A model generated the notes under the pieces. That model had not been told where the DNA came from. It saw only the letters and a list, made by a program, of their open reading frames with translations, and searched no databases. Position numbers and translations under genes: made by a program. From Streptomyces cyanogenus (lineage in GTDB: Bacteria > Actinomycetota > Actinomycetes > Streptomycetales > Streptomycetaceae): a stretch of 64,000 bases of DNA. The stretch is taken from contig NZ_CP071839.1 of the NCBI RefSeq assembly GCF_017526105.1, positions 5,719,001-5,783,000 on the forward strand, written 5' to 3'. Below, in pieces: positions 9,064-17,899 of this stretch (position 1 is its first letter; each line of letters begins with the position of its first letter).

Positions 9064-9219
9064 GTGACAAGGGGTCGCTTCGACCGTGCTCGGCACGGTC
9101 TGCCACTCTTGGACGCGTCCCGGTGGCTGCGACACAAGAGCTTCAAGGAGACGGCGGACCCGTACGGGCACTTCGCCCGCTGGCTGGTGCTCCAGCGTTT
9201 CCGCAGGTCGGAGGGGTGA
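9064..9219 (+). pseudogene. C-terminal stump of a tyrosine recombinase (integrase)
   Basis: An open frame of about 50 codons ending at TGA 9217-9219 reads LLDASRWLRHKSFKETADPYGHFARW. This matches the last block of phage-type integrases (consensus like VSRWLGHKSIKVTxDxYGHL), including the His of the RWLxH motif and the catalytic Tyr in YGH. The rest of the protein is missing and the frame further upstream contains a rare TTA codon, so this is a relic, not a gene. It directly follows the CHAT module and precedes the core SRAP gene, marking the right edge of a decayed integrated element. Confidence 0.6.
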
Positions 9220-9225
9220 TCACAG

Positions 9226-10041
9226 ATGTGCGGACGGTATGCATCGAGTCGTAGGCCCGAGGATCTCGCCGGAATCTTCGAGGTCGAGAAGTGGGAGCCC
9301 GAGGAGAGCCTGGAGCCCGACTACAACGTGGCGCCGACCAAGGAGGTCTACGCCGTCCTGGACCGCCCCCTGAAAGACGCGGACTCCTCGCGTCCGGTCC
9401 GGCAGCTGCGCAGGCTGAAGTGGGGGCTGGTGCCGTCCTGGGCCAAGACCCCCGAGGGCGGCGCCCGGATGATCAACGCCCGCGCGGAGACAGTGCACGA
9501 GAAGCCCGCCTACCGGCGCGCCTTCGCCGCCCGCCGCTGCATCCTGCCGGCCGACGGCTACTACGAGTGGGTCACCGGCTCGCAGGAGCGCGAGCTGGAG
9601 GTGGAGGGCAGGAAGAAGCGGCCCCGCAAGCAGCCGTACTTCGTGCTGCCCGCCGACGGCTCGGTGTTCGCGATGGCCGGCCTGTACGAGTTCTGGCGCG
9701 ACCGCACCCTGCCCGACGACCACCCGCAGGCCTGGTGGGTCACCTGCTCGGTGATCACCACCGAGGCGGAGGAGACCCCGCTGGCCGTCGCCCCCGCCGA
9801 GGGCCCGCGCTCCCTCGCCGACATCCACCCCCGGATGCCGCTCATGCTCACCCCGGACCGCTGGGACGCCTGGCTCGACCCCGCCCGCACCGACCCCGAC
9901 GACCTGCGCGGACTGCTCGCCCCGCCGCCCGCCGGCCTGATGCGCGCCTACCCGGTCCCCACCGCCGTCAGCAACGTCCGCAACAACGGCCCGGAGCTGC
10001 TGAAGGAGCTCGAAGCGCCGGAAGAGGGCACACTCTTCTAG
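9226..10041 (+). CDS. SOS-response-associated peptidase family protein (SRAP, HMCES/YedK-like)
   Basis: A 271-residue SRAP-domain protein. After removal of Met1 the catalytic Cys2 (MCGRYASS) is exposed; in characterised members this residue forms a thiazolidine crosslink with abasic sites in single-stranded DNA to shield them. Conserved blocks visible are PDYNVAPT, WGLVPSWAK, INARAET, RRCILPADGYYEW, FAMAGLYEFW and HPRMPLML. A putative active Glu lies in the INARAETV block. The length is at the upper end of the family. It lies one base before the GTG of the next gene, so both are probably one transcript. Confidence 0.9.
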   Translation: MCGRYASSRRPEDLAGIFEVEKWEPEESLEPDYNVAPTKEVYAVLDRPLKDADSSRPVRQLRRLKWGLVPSWAKTPEGGARMINARAETVHEKPAYRRAFAARRCILPADGYYEWVTGSQERELEVEGRKKRPRKQPYFVLPADGSVFAMAGLYEFWRDRTLPDDHPQAWWVTCSVITTEAEETPLAVAPAEGPRSLADIHPRMPLMLTPDRWDAWLDPARTDPDDLRGLLAPPPAGLMRAYPVPTAVSNVRNNGPELLKELEAPEEGTLF

Positions 10042-10042
10042 C

Positions 10043-10669
10043 GTGATCGAGATTGTCGAGACCGACGCCGGGACCGCCCGCATCACGTGGCACAAGGCGA
10101 AGCAGGCGCGGCTGGTGCTGGCCGTGAGCCACGGTGCGGGCGGTGGCATCGAGGCACGGGACCTCCAGGCGCTCGCCCGGGTGCTCCCGGAGCACGGTGT
10201 GACCGTGGCCCTCGTGGAACAGCCCTGGCGCGTCGCCGGGAAGAAGGTGGCCCCCGCGCCGAGGACCCTGGACACCGGGTGGCGGGGCGTGTGGCCCGCG
10301 CTGTCCGGGATGGAGCTGCCGGTGATCTCCGGCGGCCGCAGCGCGGGCGCCCGGGTCGCCTGCCGCACGGCGGCCGAGCTGGGCGCGCACGCCGTGCTCG
10401 CCCTGAGCTTCCCGCTGCACCCGCCGGGCAGGCCGGAGAAGTCGCGGGCCGCGGAGCTGCTGGGCGCCGGGGTGCCCACGCTGGTCGTGCAGGGCGGGAA
10501 CGACCCCTTCGGGAAGCCGGCGGAGTTCCCGGAGGGTGGTTTCGCACTGGTCGAGGTGCCGTACGGCGATCACGGCTTCGCCGTGCCCAAGCGCGCCGAG
10601 CTCACCCAGGAACGGGCGCTGGAGATCATCACCGGCGGGGTTCGGGAGTGGATCGCGTCACTCGGGTGA
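10043..10669 (+). CDS. Alpha/beta-hydrolase-like protein (KANL3/Tex30-type)
   Basis: A 208-residue cytoplasmic protein with a compact alpha/beta-hydrolase fold. The candidate nucleophile is the Ser in SGGRSAGAR, the acid is the Asp in VQGGNDPFG and the base is the His in YGDHGF, the right order for the triad. The family (dienelactone-hydrolase-related, KANL3/Tex30-like) has no established bacterial substrate. The start is GTG, one base after the SRAP stop. The SigR promoter sigRp2 begins inside the last bases after the stop, so this gene borders the sigR operon. Confidence 0.8.
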   Translation: MIEIVETDAGTARITWHKAKQARLVLAVSHGAGGGIEARDLQALARVLPEHGVTVALVEQPWRVAGKKVAPAPRTLDTGWRGVWPALSGMELPVISGGRSAGARVACRTAAELGAHAVLALSFPLHPPGRPEKSRAAELLGAGVPTLVVQGGNDPFGKPAEFPEGGFALVEVPYGDHGFAVPKRAELTQERALEIITGGVREWIASLG

Positions 10670-10672
10670 CCC

Positions 10673-10699
10673 GGGAATGCCGGGCTCCGGCGCGCTGTT
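10673..10699 (+). promoter_or_regulatory. SigR-dependent promoter (sigRp2)
   Basis: GGGAAT at 10673-10678 and GTT at 10697-10699 are separated by exactly 18 bases, a perfect match to the published SigR consensus GGGAAT-N18-GTT. It lies about 60 bases upstream of the first in-frame ATG of sigR at 10760. In S. coelicolor the equivalent promoter is induced by thiol oxidation and drives positive autoregulation. That function here is inferred from the match and position. Confidence 0.9.
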
Positions 10700-10759
10700 G
10701 ACCCCGACAGAAGTGCTGGAGGCCTCGGCACCGACGTCGTAGGAGAGGAAGTCCGCCGC

Positions 10760-10924
10760 ATGGGTTCGACCATCTGCCCGAGCCATACGCGTAGCGCTGA
10801 CCTGGACTGGACGGTGCTGCACGCGGCGAAGACCGCGCCTATTCGAGGGGCGGCAGGCACGGGTCGTGTTCTATCCTCCGAATCGAGTGGGACCGGTTTC
10901 GGTCCCGCCCGGGATCTTGAGGAG
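10760..10924 (+). other. sigR: 55-codon N-terminal extension of sigR (SigR' isoform)
   Basis: From the ATG at 10760 the frame is open straight into the GTG at 10925, adding exactly 55 codons to sigR. In S. coelicolor the message from the SigR-driven upstream promoter makes a 55-residue-extended unstable isoform that is cleared by Clp protease and shuts off the response. The same length and layout here argue that the isoform is conserved. The extension contains one Cys (MGSTICPSH). Confidence 0.75.
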
Positions 10925-11616
<692 letters not shown>

Positions 11617-11620
<4 letters not shown>

Positions 11621-11928
11621 GCTGCGGAGAGCCGCACGAGACGGACTGCAGTGAGGTCCTCGACCACCTGTACGAGTTCCTCGACAGCGAGATGCCGGAC
11701 GTCGATCGCGACAAGTTCCAGCACCACTTCGAGGAATGCTCGCCGTGCCTGGAGAAGTACGGCCTGGAGCAGGCCGTGAAGAAGCTGGTGAAGCGGTGCT
11801 GCGGGCATGACGACGTGCCCGCCGACCTGCGGGCCAAGGTCATGGGCCGGATCGAGCTGATCCGCTCCGGGCAGACCGTGTCGGAACGCGACGTGACCAA
11901 GGCCCCCGCGGCACCGCAGGAGTCCTGA
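11617..11928 (+). CDS. rsrA: Zinc-binding redox anti-sigma factor RsrA
   Basis: A 103-residue ZAS-family anti-sigma factor. The zinc motif is complete: Cys11, His37, Cys41 and Cys44 (HFEECSPC), with extra Cys at 3, 61 and 62. In the studied protein, reduced zinc-bound RsrA holds SigR, and disulfide formation between Cys11 and Cys41/Cys44 releases zinc and SigR. Numbering matches the characterised protein residue for residue at the zinc site. Translation is coupled to sigR. Confidence 0.97.
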
Positions 11929-12082
11929 CCCCCAGGGGCCACCGGAAAGATCACGCAAGGGATCACGCACGGGGCGTATCACCCGAACGTGCTAATCCTC
12001 AGGTCATAAGCCCCGAACCCCCCGATCCCGCCCTACGCTCCGAGCCTGGACAGGCACGGTCGGGGGATCGGGGAGGGGCGTG

Positions 12083-13387
12083 ATGGACGCGGTACCGGCG
12101 AGGGCACGCGGCTATGTGGCCGCCGTCGCCCTCCTGACCGTCCTCTGCCTGCTGCCCCTGCCCGCCGGGCACACCCCCTGGGGGGCGCTCGGCCTACTCG
12201 CCGCGCTCTGCGCGGTCTGCGAGCACGCCGTACGCCGCCGCTTCGGCGGCACCTTCTACCCGGTCCTGCTCGCCGGCGCGTTCCTGCTGCCCCCGGCCGC
12301 CGCCGCGCTCGTCCCGGTGCCCGCCGGGCTGCTCTCCCCGGTCGCCCACCGGCCCGCCCTGCCCCGGCGGGTGTGGCGGGCCGCGCAGCCCGCGCTCGCC
12401 GTGTGGGCCGCCTCCCGGGTGCACGGCACGCTCGGCGGCCGGGACGCCGTCGCCGGCTCCGACTTCCCGCACGCCCTGCTGCCCGCCGGCGCGGCCGTGC
12501 TCGCCTTCTGCCTGGTGCTCACCGTGCTCGACGGCGGGCTGCGCGCTGCGGTCGGCCTGGTGCCGCCGCGCCGGGCCTGGCGCGGACTGCTGGCCCGCTC
12601 CCTCGCGCCCGTCGCGGTGCACGGACTCGCCGGCCTGATGATGGCCGTGCTGTGGCGCAGCCCCTACGGCCCGGTCGCCGCGCTGCTCGTGCTGCTGCCG
12701 ATGTGCGTCTCCTGGTGGGTGTTCGCCCAGTACCACCGCGAACGCGCGGCCCACCAGGCCACCATCCGCGCCCTCGTCCAGGCCGTCGACATCAAGGACG
12801 GCTACACCCGCGGCCACAGTGAACGCGTCGGACACGCCTCCGTCCTGATCGCCCGTGAACTCGGCATGGACGACGAACGCGTCGAGGTGCTGCGCTTCGC
12901 CGGCATCCTGCACGACGTCGGCAAGCTGGGCGTGCCCACCCGGCTGCTGCGCAAGAACGGCCCGCTCACCCCGGAGGAACGACGGATCATCGAGCTGCAC
13001 CCCGAGTACGGCCACGAGATGGTCCGCGGCATCTCCTTCCTCGGCGAGGCCCGCGCGGCCATCCTCCACCACCACGAACGGCTCGACGGCAGCGGCTACC
13101 CGTACGGCCTGGCCGGCGACCGGATCCCCGAGTGCGCCCGGATCGTCGCCGTCGCGGACGCCTTCGACGCCATGACCTCCACCCGCTGCTACAGCCGGGC
13201 CCGCCCGGTCGAGGCCGCCGTGGCCGAACTGGAGCGCTGCGCCGGGAAGCACTTCGACCCCCGCATGGTCGGCGCGCTCGTCCGCGCCCTGGCCCGCTCC
13301 GGCTGGCACCCGGCGGTCACCGCCGACGAACCGGCGCAGGACACCCCGACCGCCGGGCGGGCCGCCGACAGCGGGGCGCCCCGATGA
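12083..13387 (+). CDS. Membrane-bound HD-GYP domain protein
   Basis: A 434-residue protein with about six hydrophobic segments (1-215) and a C-terminal HD-GYP domain (about 220-400). Visible motifs are HSERVGH, the HD pair His277-Asp278 in ILHDVGKLGVP, HHHE (329-332) and the GYP loop 338-340 in GSGYPYGL, so all expected metal ligands are present. HD-GYP proteins usually hydrolyse cyclic di-nucleotides; substrate and the signal sensed by the membrane part are unknown. Start: ATG at 12083 has GGGAGGGG six bases upstream; a GTG directly before it (12080) is the alternative. The stop overlaps the next ATG (ATGA). Confidence 0.88.
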   Translation: MDAVPARARGYVAAVALLTVLCLLPLPAGHTPWGALGLLAALCAVCEHAVRRRFGGTFYPVLLAGAFLLPPAAAALVPVPAGLLSPVAHRPALPRRVWRAAQPALAVWAASRVHGTLGGRDAVAGSDFPHALLPAGAAVLAFCLVLTVLDGGLRAAVGLVPPRRAWRGLLARSLAPVAVHGLAGLMMAVLWRSPYGPVAALLVLLPMCVSWWVFAQYHRERAAHQATIRALVQAVDIKDGYTRGHSERVGHASVLIARELGMDDERVEVLRFAGILHDVGKLGVPTRLLRKNGPLTPEERRIIELHPEYGHEMVRGISFLGEARAAILHHHERLDGSGYPYGLAGDRIPECARIVAVADAFDAMTSTRCYSRARPVEAAVAELERCAGKHFDPRMVGALVRALARSGWHPAVTADEPAQDTPTAGRAADSGAPR

Positions 13388-14667
13388 CCGCGCTGCGGCT
13401 CATCCACGGCGCCGCCGCCCTCGTGGCGGCCGGCTCCCTCGCCGTCACCCTGTGGACCGGCCTGGAGGACCGCGGCGTCGCGCTCGCCTTCGGGATGCTC
13501 ATAACCGTCGGCGAGCTGACCCGGTGGAGCGACGCCCAGGCACGGCGGCAGGCCGCGCCCCTCGGCGCCGCCGGCTCCATGGCGTACGCCCTGCTGGGCG
13601 CCGACGCCGGGCGGCCCGGTCACCACGACGCCGCCCAGGTCATCACCGTCGTCCTCGTCGCCACCCTGCTCGGCGCCGTCCCGCACATCTGGTCCGGCGG
13701 CAGCCCCACCGTCGATCACCTGGCCCGCCGCCTGCTCACCGTCGGCTTCGCCGCCGTCTGCTTCCAACCCCTCTACAGCCAGGGCGTCTTCGTCTCCTGG
13801 GGCGGCCCCGCCTACGCCCTGCTGCTGCTCACCCTGCTCGCCCTCACCTCCCTGTGCGGCGCCGTCCTGGCCGCCGCGCTCGCCCACAGCCGCACCCGCT
13901 GGCCGTTCGGCCCGCTGCTGCGCGAGGAACTGCGCGGCCTGCTCGGCATCGGCTCCACCGTCTGCGCGACCGGCGCGGTGATGGCGCTCGCGGTCGCCGT
14001 CGTCGGCCTGTGGGCGCTGCCCGTGTTCTGCCTGCCCATGCTGCTCGTCCAGCTGTCCCTGCGCCGGTACACGGCCGTCCGCGCCACCTACCGGCAGACC
14101 ATCGCCTCCCTGGCCCGCGCCACCGAGATCGCCGGCTGCACCCCCGCCGGGCACGCCCACCGCGTCGCCGCGCTCAGCCAGGCCGTCGGCCGCGACCTCG
14201 GCCTGACCGGCCGCGAACTGACCGTCCTGGAGTACGCGGCCCTGATGCACGACATCGGCCAGCTCAGCCTGGTCGACCCGGTCCCGGGCGGCGCCACCGC
14301 GGCGCTGCCCGCCGCGGAGCAGCGGCGCATCGCGCTGCTCGGCGGGGCCGTCGTCCGGCAGACCGGCGTCGACGCGGCCGTCGCGGTCGTCGTTGAGCGG
14401 CAGGCCGATCCCTACCCGGAGCAGCCGCTCGCCGCCCGGATCGTGCGGGCCGTCAACGCCTACGACGAGATGACCCGGGACGCCGGCCCCGACGGTCCCC
14501 TGCGTGCGCTGGAGGAGCTGCGTCTGGGCACCGCCGGGGACTACGCTCCCGAGGTCGTGGAGTCGCTCGCCCGGGTGCTGGCCCGGCCGCCGGGCGGCCG
14601 TGAGCGGGTGTCCGTGCGGAGAACGGGACTGTCTGACCCCGTGCCCGGCTGGGTAACCCATGGGTAA
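13384..14667 (+). CDS. Membrane HD-domain protein with degenerate GYP region
   Basis: A 427-residue protein coupled by ATGA overlap to the HD-GYP gene and built the same way: several membrane segments (1-225) then an HD-like domain. His289-Asp290 in LMHDIGQLS survive, but the downstream HHHE and GYP motifs are replaced (VVVERQADPYPEQ), so normal two-metal phosphodiesterase activity is unlikely. It probably arose by duplication of its neighbour and may act as a regulatory or heteromeric partner. The pair is a good candidate for one complex at the membrane. No Streptomyces homologue with a known role is recalled. Confidence 0.8.
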   Translation: MTALRLIHGAAALVAAGSLAVTLWTGLEDRGVALAFGMLITVGELTRWSDAQARRQAAPLGAAGSMAYALLGADAGRPGHHDAAQVITVVLVATLLGAVPHIWSGGSPTVDHLARRLLTVGFAAVCFQPLYSQGVFVSWGGPAYALLLLTLLALTSLCGAVLAAALAHSRTRWPFGPLLREELRGLLGIGSTVCATGAVMALAVAVVGLWALPVFCLPMLLVQLSLRRYTAVRATYRQTIASLARATEIAGCTPAGHAHRVAALSQAVGRDLGLTGRELTVLEYAALMHDIGQLSLVDPVPGGATAALPAAEQRRIALLGGAVVRQTGVDAAVAVVVERQADPYPEQPLAARIVRAVNAYDEMTRDAGPDGPLRALEELRLGTAGDYAPEVVESLARVLARPPGGRERVSVRRTGLSDPVPGWVTHG

Positions 14668-14766
14668 TGAGCGCCTTTCCCGCCGCACGTGGTTGGATGC
14701 GAGGGAGAGGGTGTCCGGGGGCACAAGCCAGCCCACAGCGGGAAATGGAACTGGCAGGCGGGAATC

Positions 14767-15747
14767 GTGAGGATCTTCGGCAAGGGACGGCACCGGCCCT
14801 CCGCCTCCTGGCGGCAGGCCACCGACCGGGCGTTCACACTCATCGGGGACGGCCGGTACGAGGACGCGGGCGAGCTGCTGACACGCGCCGCCGATCTGGA
14901 ACCCTGGATGTCGGAGTCCTGGTTCAACCTCGCCCTGCTGCACAAGTTCCGGCACGACTGGGAGCAGGCCCGCGCGGCCGGACTGCGCGCGGTCGCCCTG
15001 CTCGACCGCGAGACCGGGGCGCCCGACTGGTGGAACGTCGGCATCGCCGCGACCGCCCTGCAGGACTGGCCGCTGGCCCGCCGCGCCTGGCAGGCGTACG
15101 GGCTGAAGGTGCCCGGGGCCTCCGCGGCCGCCGCGGAACCCGTCGGCATGGAGCTGGGCAGCGCGGCCGTACGGCTCTCCCCGGAGGGCGAGGCCGAGGT
15201 GGTCTGGGGCCGCCGGCTGGACCCGGCCCGGCTGGAGGTGCTCTCCATCCCGCTGCCCTCGTCCGGGCGGCGCTGGGGCGAGGTCGTCCTGCACGACGGC
15301 GTCCCGCACGGCGAGCGCACCACCTCCACCGGGCACTCCTACCCGGTCTTCGACGAGATCGAGCTGTGGGCGCCGTCGCCCGTGCCCACCTGGGTGGTCC
15401 TTCTGGAGGCGGCCACCGAGGCCGACCGGGACGCGCTGGAGCAGCTGGCCGCCGACGCCGGGTTCGCCGCGGAGGACTGGTCCTCCTCGGTGCGGCTGCT
15501 GTGCCGGATGTGCAGCGAGTCCCGGATGCCGTCGGACGAGGGCGAGGGCGTCCACCTCGACCCGCACGACCACAGCGAGCCCGGGCACCCCGGGCCGCTG
15601 GGACACCGCACGGACGGGCAGCTGTGGGTGCCCGAGCGGGAGTGCGGGGTGGCCGCGCCGGCCTCGCTGGTCCGGGGTCTGCTCGACGGGTGGGTCGCCG
15701 ACAGTCCGGATTCGCGTGACTGGCGGGACCTCGAAGAGGTGTGCTGA
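14767..15747 (+). CDS. TPR-like protein of unknown function
   Basis: A 326-residue soluble protein. Residues about 15-110 contain two to three degenerate TPR units (AFTLIGDGRYEDAGELLTRA, SWFNLALLHKFRHDWEQARA, WWNVGIAATALQDWPLARRA). The rest is a mixed alpha/beta region with LCRMCSESRMP and an acidic His-rich loop of unknown function. GTG 14767 was chosen as the start because homologous sequence begins at RIFGKGRH; an upstream GTG at 14689 is open but has no sensible sequence. It lies about 100 bases after the HD pair and 124 bases before def. Confidence 0.7.
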   Translation: MRIFGKGRHRPSASWRQATDRAFTLIGDGRYEDAGELLTRAADLEPWMSESWFNLALLHKFRHDWEQARAAGLRAVALLDRETGAPDWWNVGIAATALQDWPLARRAWQAYGLKVPGASAAAAEPVGMELGSAAVRLSPEGEAEVVWGRRLDPARLEVLSIPLPSSGRRWGEVVLHDGVPHGERTTSTGHSYPVFDEIELWAPSPVPTWVVLLEAATEADRDALEQLAADAGFAAEDWSSSVRLLCRMCSESRMPSDEGEGVHLDPHDHSEPGHPGPLGHRTDGQLWVPERECGVAAPASLVRGLLDGWVADSPDSRDWRDLEEVC

Positions 15748-15871
15748 GGACTGCGTGCGCCCACGCGGCGGAGCCGCATGTCGGACGGCGTCCCGCGCCG
15801 CTCCGGGGCGCCTGCACGTAACCTGTACCAGCAACATCTCCCCGGTTCTTTGAGGAAGGCGTACGTCGGTC

Positions 15872-16522
15872 ATGGCGCAGCAGGACACCGATCAGCAGCA
15901 CGCGGGCGTGCTCCCCGTCGACGACGAGGGCTACGTCGTCGACACGGAGGACTGCGAGGAGCGCGAGAGGGCCTGGCGCGAGCGCGGCACCTCGCGGCCG
16001 ATCACGGTCGTCGGCAACCCGGTGCTGCACAAGGAGTGCAGGGACGTCACCGAGTTCGGCGAGGAGCTGCAGCAGCTGGTCGCCGACATGTTCGCCAGCC
16101 AGCGCACCGCCGAGGGCGTGGGCCTGGCCGCCAACCAGATCGGTGTCGACCTGAAGGTCTTCGTCTACGACTGCCAGGACGACGAGGGCGTCCGGCACGT
16201 CGGCGTGGTGTGCAACCCGAAGCTGGTCGACCTGCCCGCCGAGCGGCGCCGGCTGGACGACAGCAACGAGGGCTGCCTGTCCGTCCCCACGGCCTACGCG
16301 TCGCTCCCGCGTCCCGACTACGCCGAGGTGACCGGCCAGGACGAGCAGGGCAACCCGATCAGGGTCCGCGGCACCGGATACTTCGCGCGCTGTTTGCAGC
16401 ACGAGACCGACCACCTCTACGGCTACCTGTACATCGACCGGCTGTCGAAGCGGGACCGCAAGGACGCGCTGCGGCAGATGGCCGAGAACGAGCCACGCTA
16501 CCCCGTCGTCGCCAACGACTGA
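15872..16522 (+). CDS. def: Peptide deformylase
   Basis: A 216-residue metalloenzyme that removes the N-formyl group from nascent proteins. All three catalytic motifs are present: GVGLAANQ (82-89), EGCLS with metal ligand Cys135 (133-137) and HETDH with the two His ligands and catalytic Glu (177-181). A ~40-residue acidic N-terminal extension before the fold is typical of actinobacterial copies. GAGGAAGG lies about 12 bases before the ATG. A strong hairpin terminator follows. Confidence 0.96.
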   Translation: MAQQDTDQQHAGVLPVDDEGYVVDTEDCEERERAWRERGTSRPITVVGNPVLHKECRDVTEFGEELQQLVADMFASQRTAEGVGLAANQIGVDLKVFVYDCQDDEGVRHVGVVCNPKLVDLPAERRRLDDSNEGCLSVPTAYASLPRPDYAEVTGQDEQGNPIRVRGTGYFARCLQHETDHLYGYLYIDRLSKRDRKDALRQMAENEPRYPVVAND

Positions 16523-16540
16523 CCAGCGCAGCGCACTTGG

Positions 16541-16573
16541 GGCGCCCGGCCGGATCCTCCCTGGCCGGGCGCC
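16541..16573 (+). terminator. Hairpin terminator of def
   Basis: GGCGCCCGGCC (16541-16551) pairs perfectly with GGCCGGGCGCC (16563-16573) around an 11-base loop, 19 bases after the def stop. The T-tract is weak, as is usual in high-GC actinobacteria. Confidence 0.8.
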
Positions 16574-16632
16574 TTCGTGTTGCCCGGTTCGTTCGGGAGT
16601 GCGTCGTACAACCGATCCCTTCCACTGGTGCT

Positions 16633-16649
16633 ACTGATCCTTTATCAGT
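16633..16649. promoter_or_regulatory. Inverted repeat upstream of the terpene synthase gene
   Basis: ACTGAT and ATCAGT flank a 5-base spacer, about 165 bases before the epi-isozizaene synthase start. The region is less GC-rich than its surroundings, as expected of a promoter or operator. The binding protein is unknown. Confidence 0.35.
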
Positions 16650-16813
16650 CACGCAAGGGGGGATTCTCGGCACCGTGGGGTAGTGAGTGAAGCAAATCCG
16701 TTCCCACGGCGGTCAGTTGTGGTGCTGAATGGACGTGGGGGATACGCACCGGCGCACGCCCCGGCACAACGGGAGGGGTGTGCGCTTCCTGGCGGCTGAG
16801 AGGGGTTTGTTCT

Positions 16814-17899
16814 GTGCATGCTTTCCCACACAGCACCACAGCGACGGCGACGGCGGTCGTAGTCCCACCCGCACTGGCACTCCCGGTGATCGAGTCGGCC
16901 TTTCCCCGGCAACTGCATCCGTATTGGCCACGACTCCAGGAGAAGACACGCCGCTGGCTCCTGGAAAAACGGCTCATGCCGCCGGCCAAGGTGCAGGAAT
17001 ATGCCGATGGACTGTGCTACACCGATCTCATGGCGGGGTACTACACCGACGCCTCCGACGACGTCCTGCAGGCCATAGCCGACTACAGTGCCTGGTTCTT
17101 CGTCTGGGACGACCGCCACGACCGCGACATCGTGCACGGCCGGGCGGGCGACTGGCGGCGGCTGCGGTACCGGCTGCACGCGGCTCTCGACGCACCCAGG
17201 CACCATCTGCACCACCCCGACCCGCTGGTGGCGGGCTTCGCGGACAGCGTGCTGCGGCTCTACGGCTTCCTGTCGCGCACCTGGAACCAGCGGTTCGCCC
17301 GGCACTTCCACGCGGTGATCGAGGCGTACGACCGGGAATTCCGCAACCGCACCCGGGGACACATACCCGGCGTCGAGGAGTATCTCGCCCTGCGCCGTCT
17401 CACCTTCGCGCACTGGATATGGACGGACCTCCTCGAACCCAGCGCCGGATGTGAACTGCCGGAAGCGGTGAGGAACAATCCGGCGTACCGTCGGGCGGCA
17501 TTGCTCAGTCAGGAATTCGCCGCCTGGTACAACGATCTCTGCTCGCTGCCGAAGGAAATAGCGGGCGACGAGGTGCACAATCTCGGGATCAGCCTCATCA
17601 CCCATGCGGGGCTGACCCTCGAAGAAGCGGTGGACGAAGTCAGGCGGCGCGTCGAGGAATGCATCAGTGAGTTCCTCGAAGCCGAACGGAAAGTCCTGCA
17701 ATTCGCCCGCGACCTCGACGACGGAACGGTCCGCGGCAAGGAACTGAGCGCCGCCGTCCGGTCCTGCGTCGGCGCCATGCGCAACTGGTTCGGCTCCGTC
17801 TACTGGTTCCACCACGAGTCCGGCCGGTACCGGGTCGACAGCTGGGAAGACCGGTCCACGCCCCCGTACGTCACGAACGAAACGGCAGGTGAGAAATGA
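16814..17899 (+). CDS. cyc1: Epi-isozizaene synthase (sesquiterpene cyclase)
   Basis: A 361-residue class I terpene cyclase converting farnesyl diphosphate to epi-isozizaene, the precursor of albaflavenone. The Asp-rich motif DDRHD is at residues 99-103 and the NSE triad NDLCSLPKE at 240-248 (Asn240, Ser244, Glu248), the same positions as in the crystallised S. coelicolor enzyme. The terminal RY pair is present in SGRYRVDSWEDR. The start is GTG 16814 with GAGAGGGG upstream, giving the same 361-residue length as the known enzyme. The stop overlaps the P450 ATG by four bases. Confidence 0.97.
   Translation: MHAFPHSTTATATAVVVPPALALPVIESAFPRQLHPYWPRLQEKTRRWLLEKRLMPPAKVQEYADGLCYTDLMAGYYTDASDDVLQAIADYSAWFFVWDDRHDRDIVHGRAGDWRRLRYRLHAALDAPRHHLHHPDPLVAGFADSVLRLYGFLSRTWNQRFARHFHAVIEAYDREFRNRTRGHIPGVEEYLALRRLTFAHWIWTDLLEPSAGCELPEAVRNNPAYRRAALLSQEFAAWYNDLCSLPKEIAGDEVHNLGISLITHAGLTLEEAVDEVRRRVEECISEFLEAERKVLQFARDLDDGTVRGKELSAAVRSCVGAMRNWFGSVYWFHHESGRYRVDSWEDRSTPPYVTNETAGEK

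Noticed and set aside
13189..15888. Minus-strand open frame of 899 codons
   Set aside because: It is antisense to the HD protein pair and the TPR-like gene, and contains no recognisable domain.
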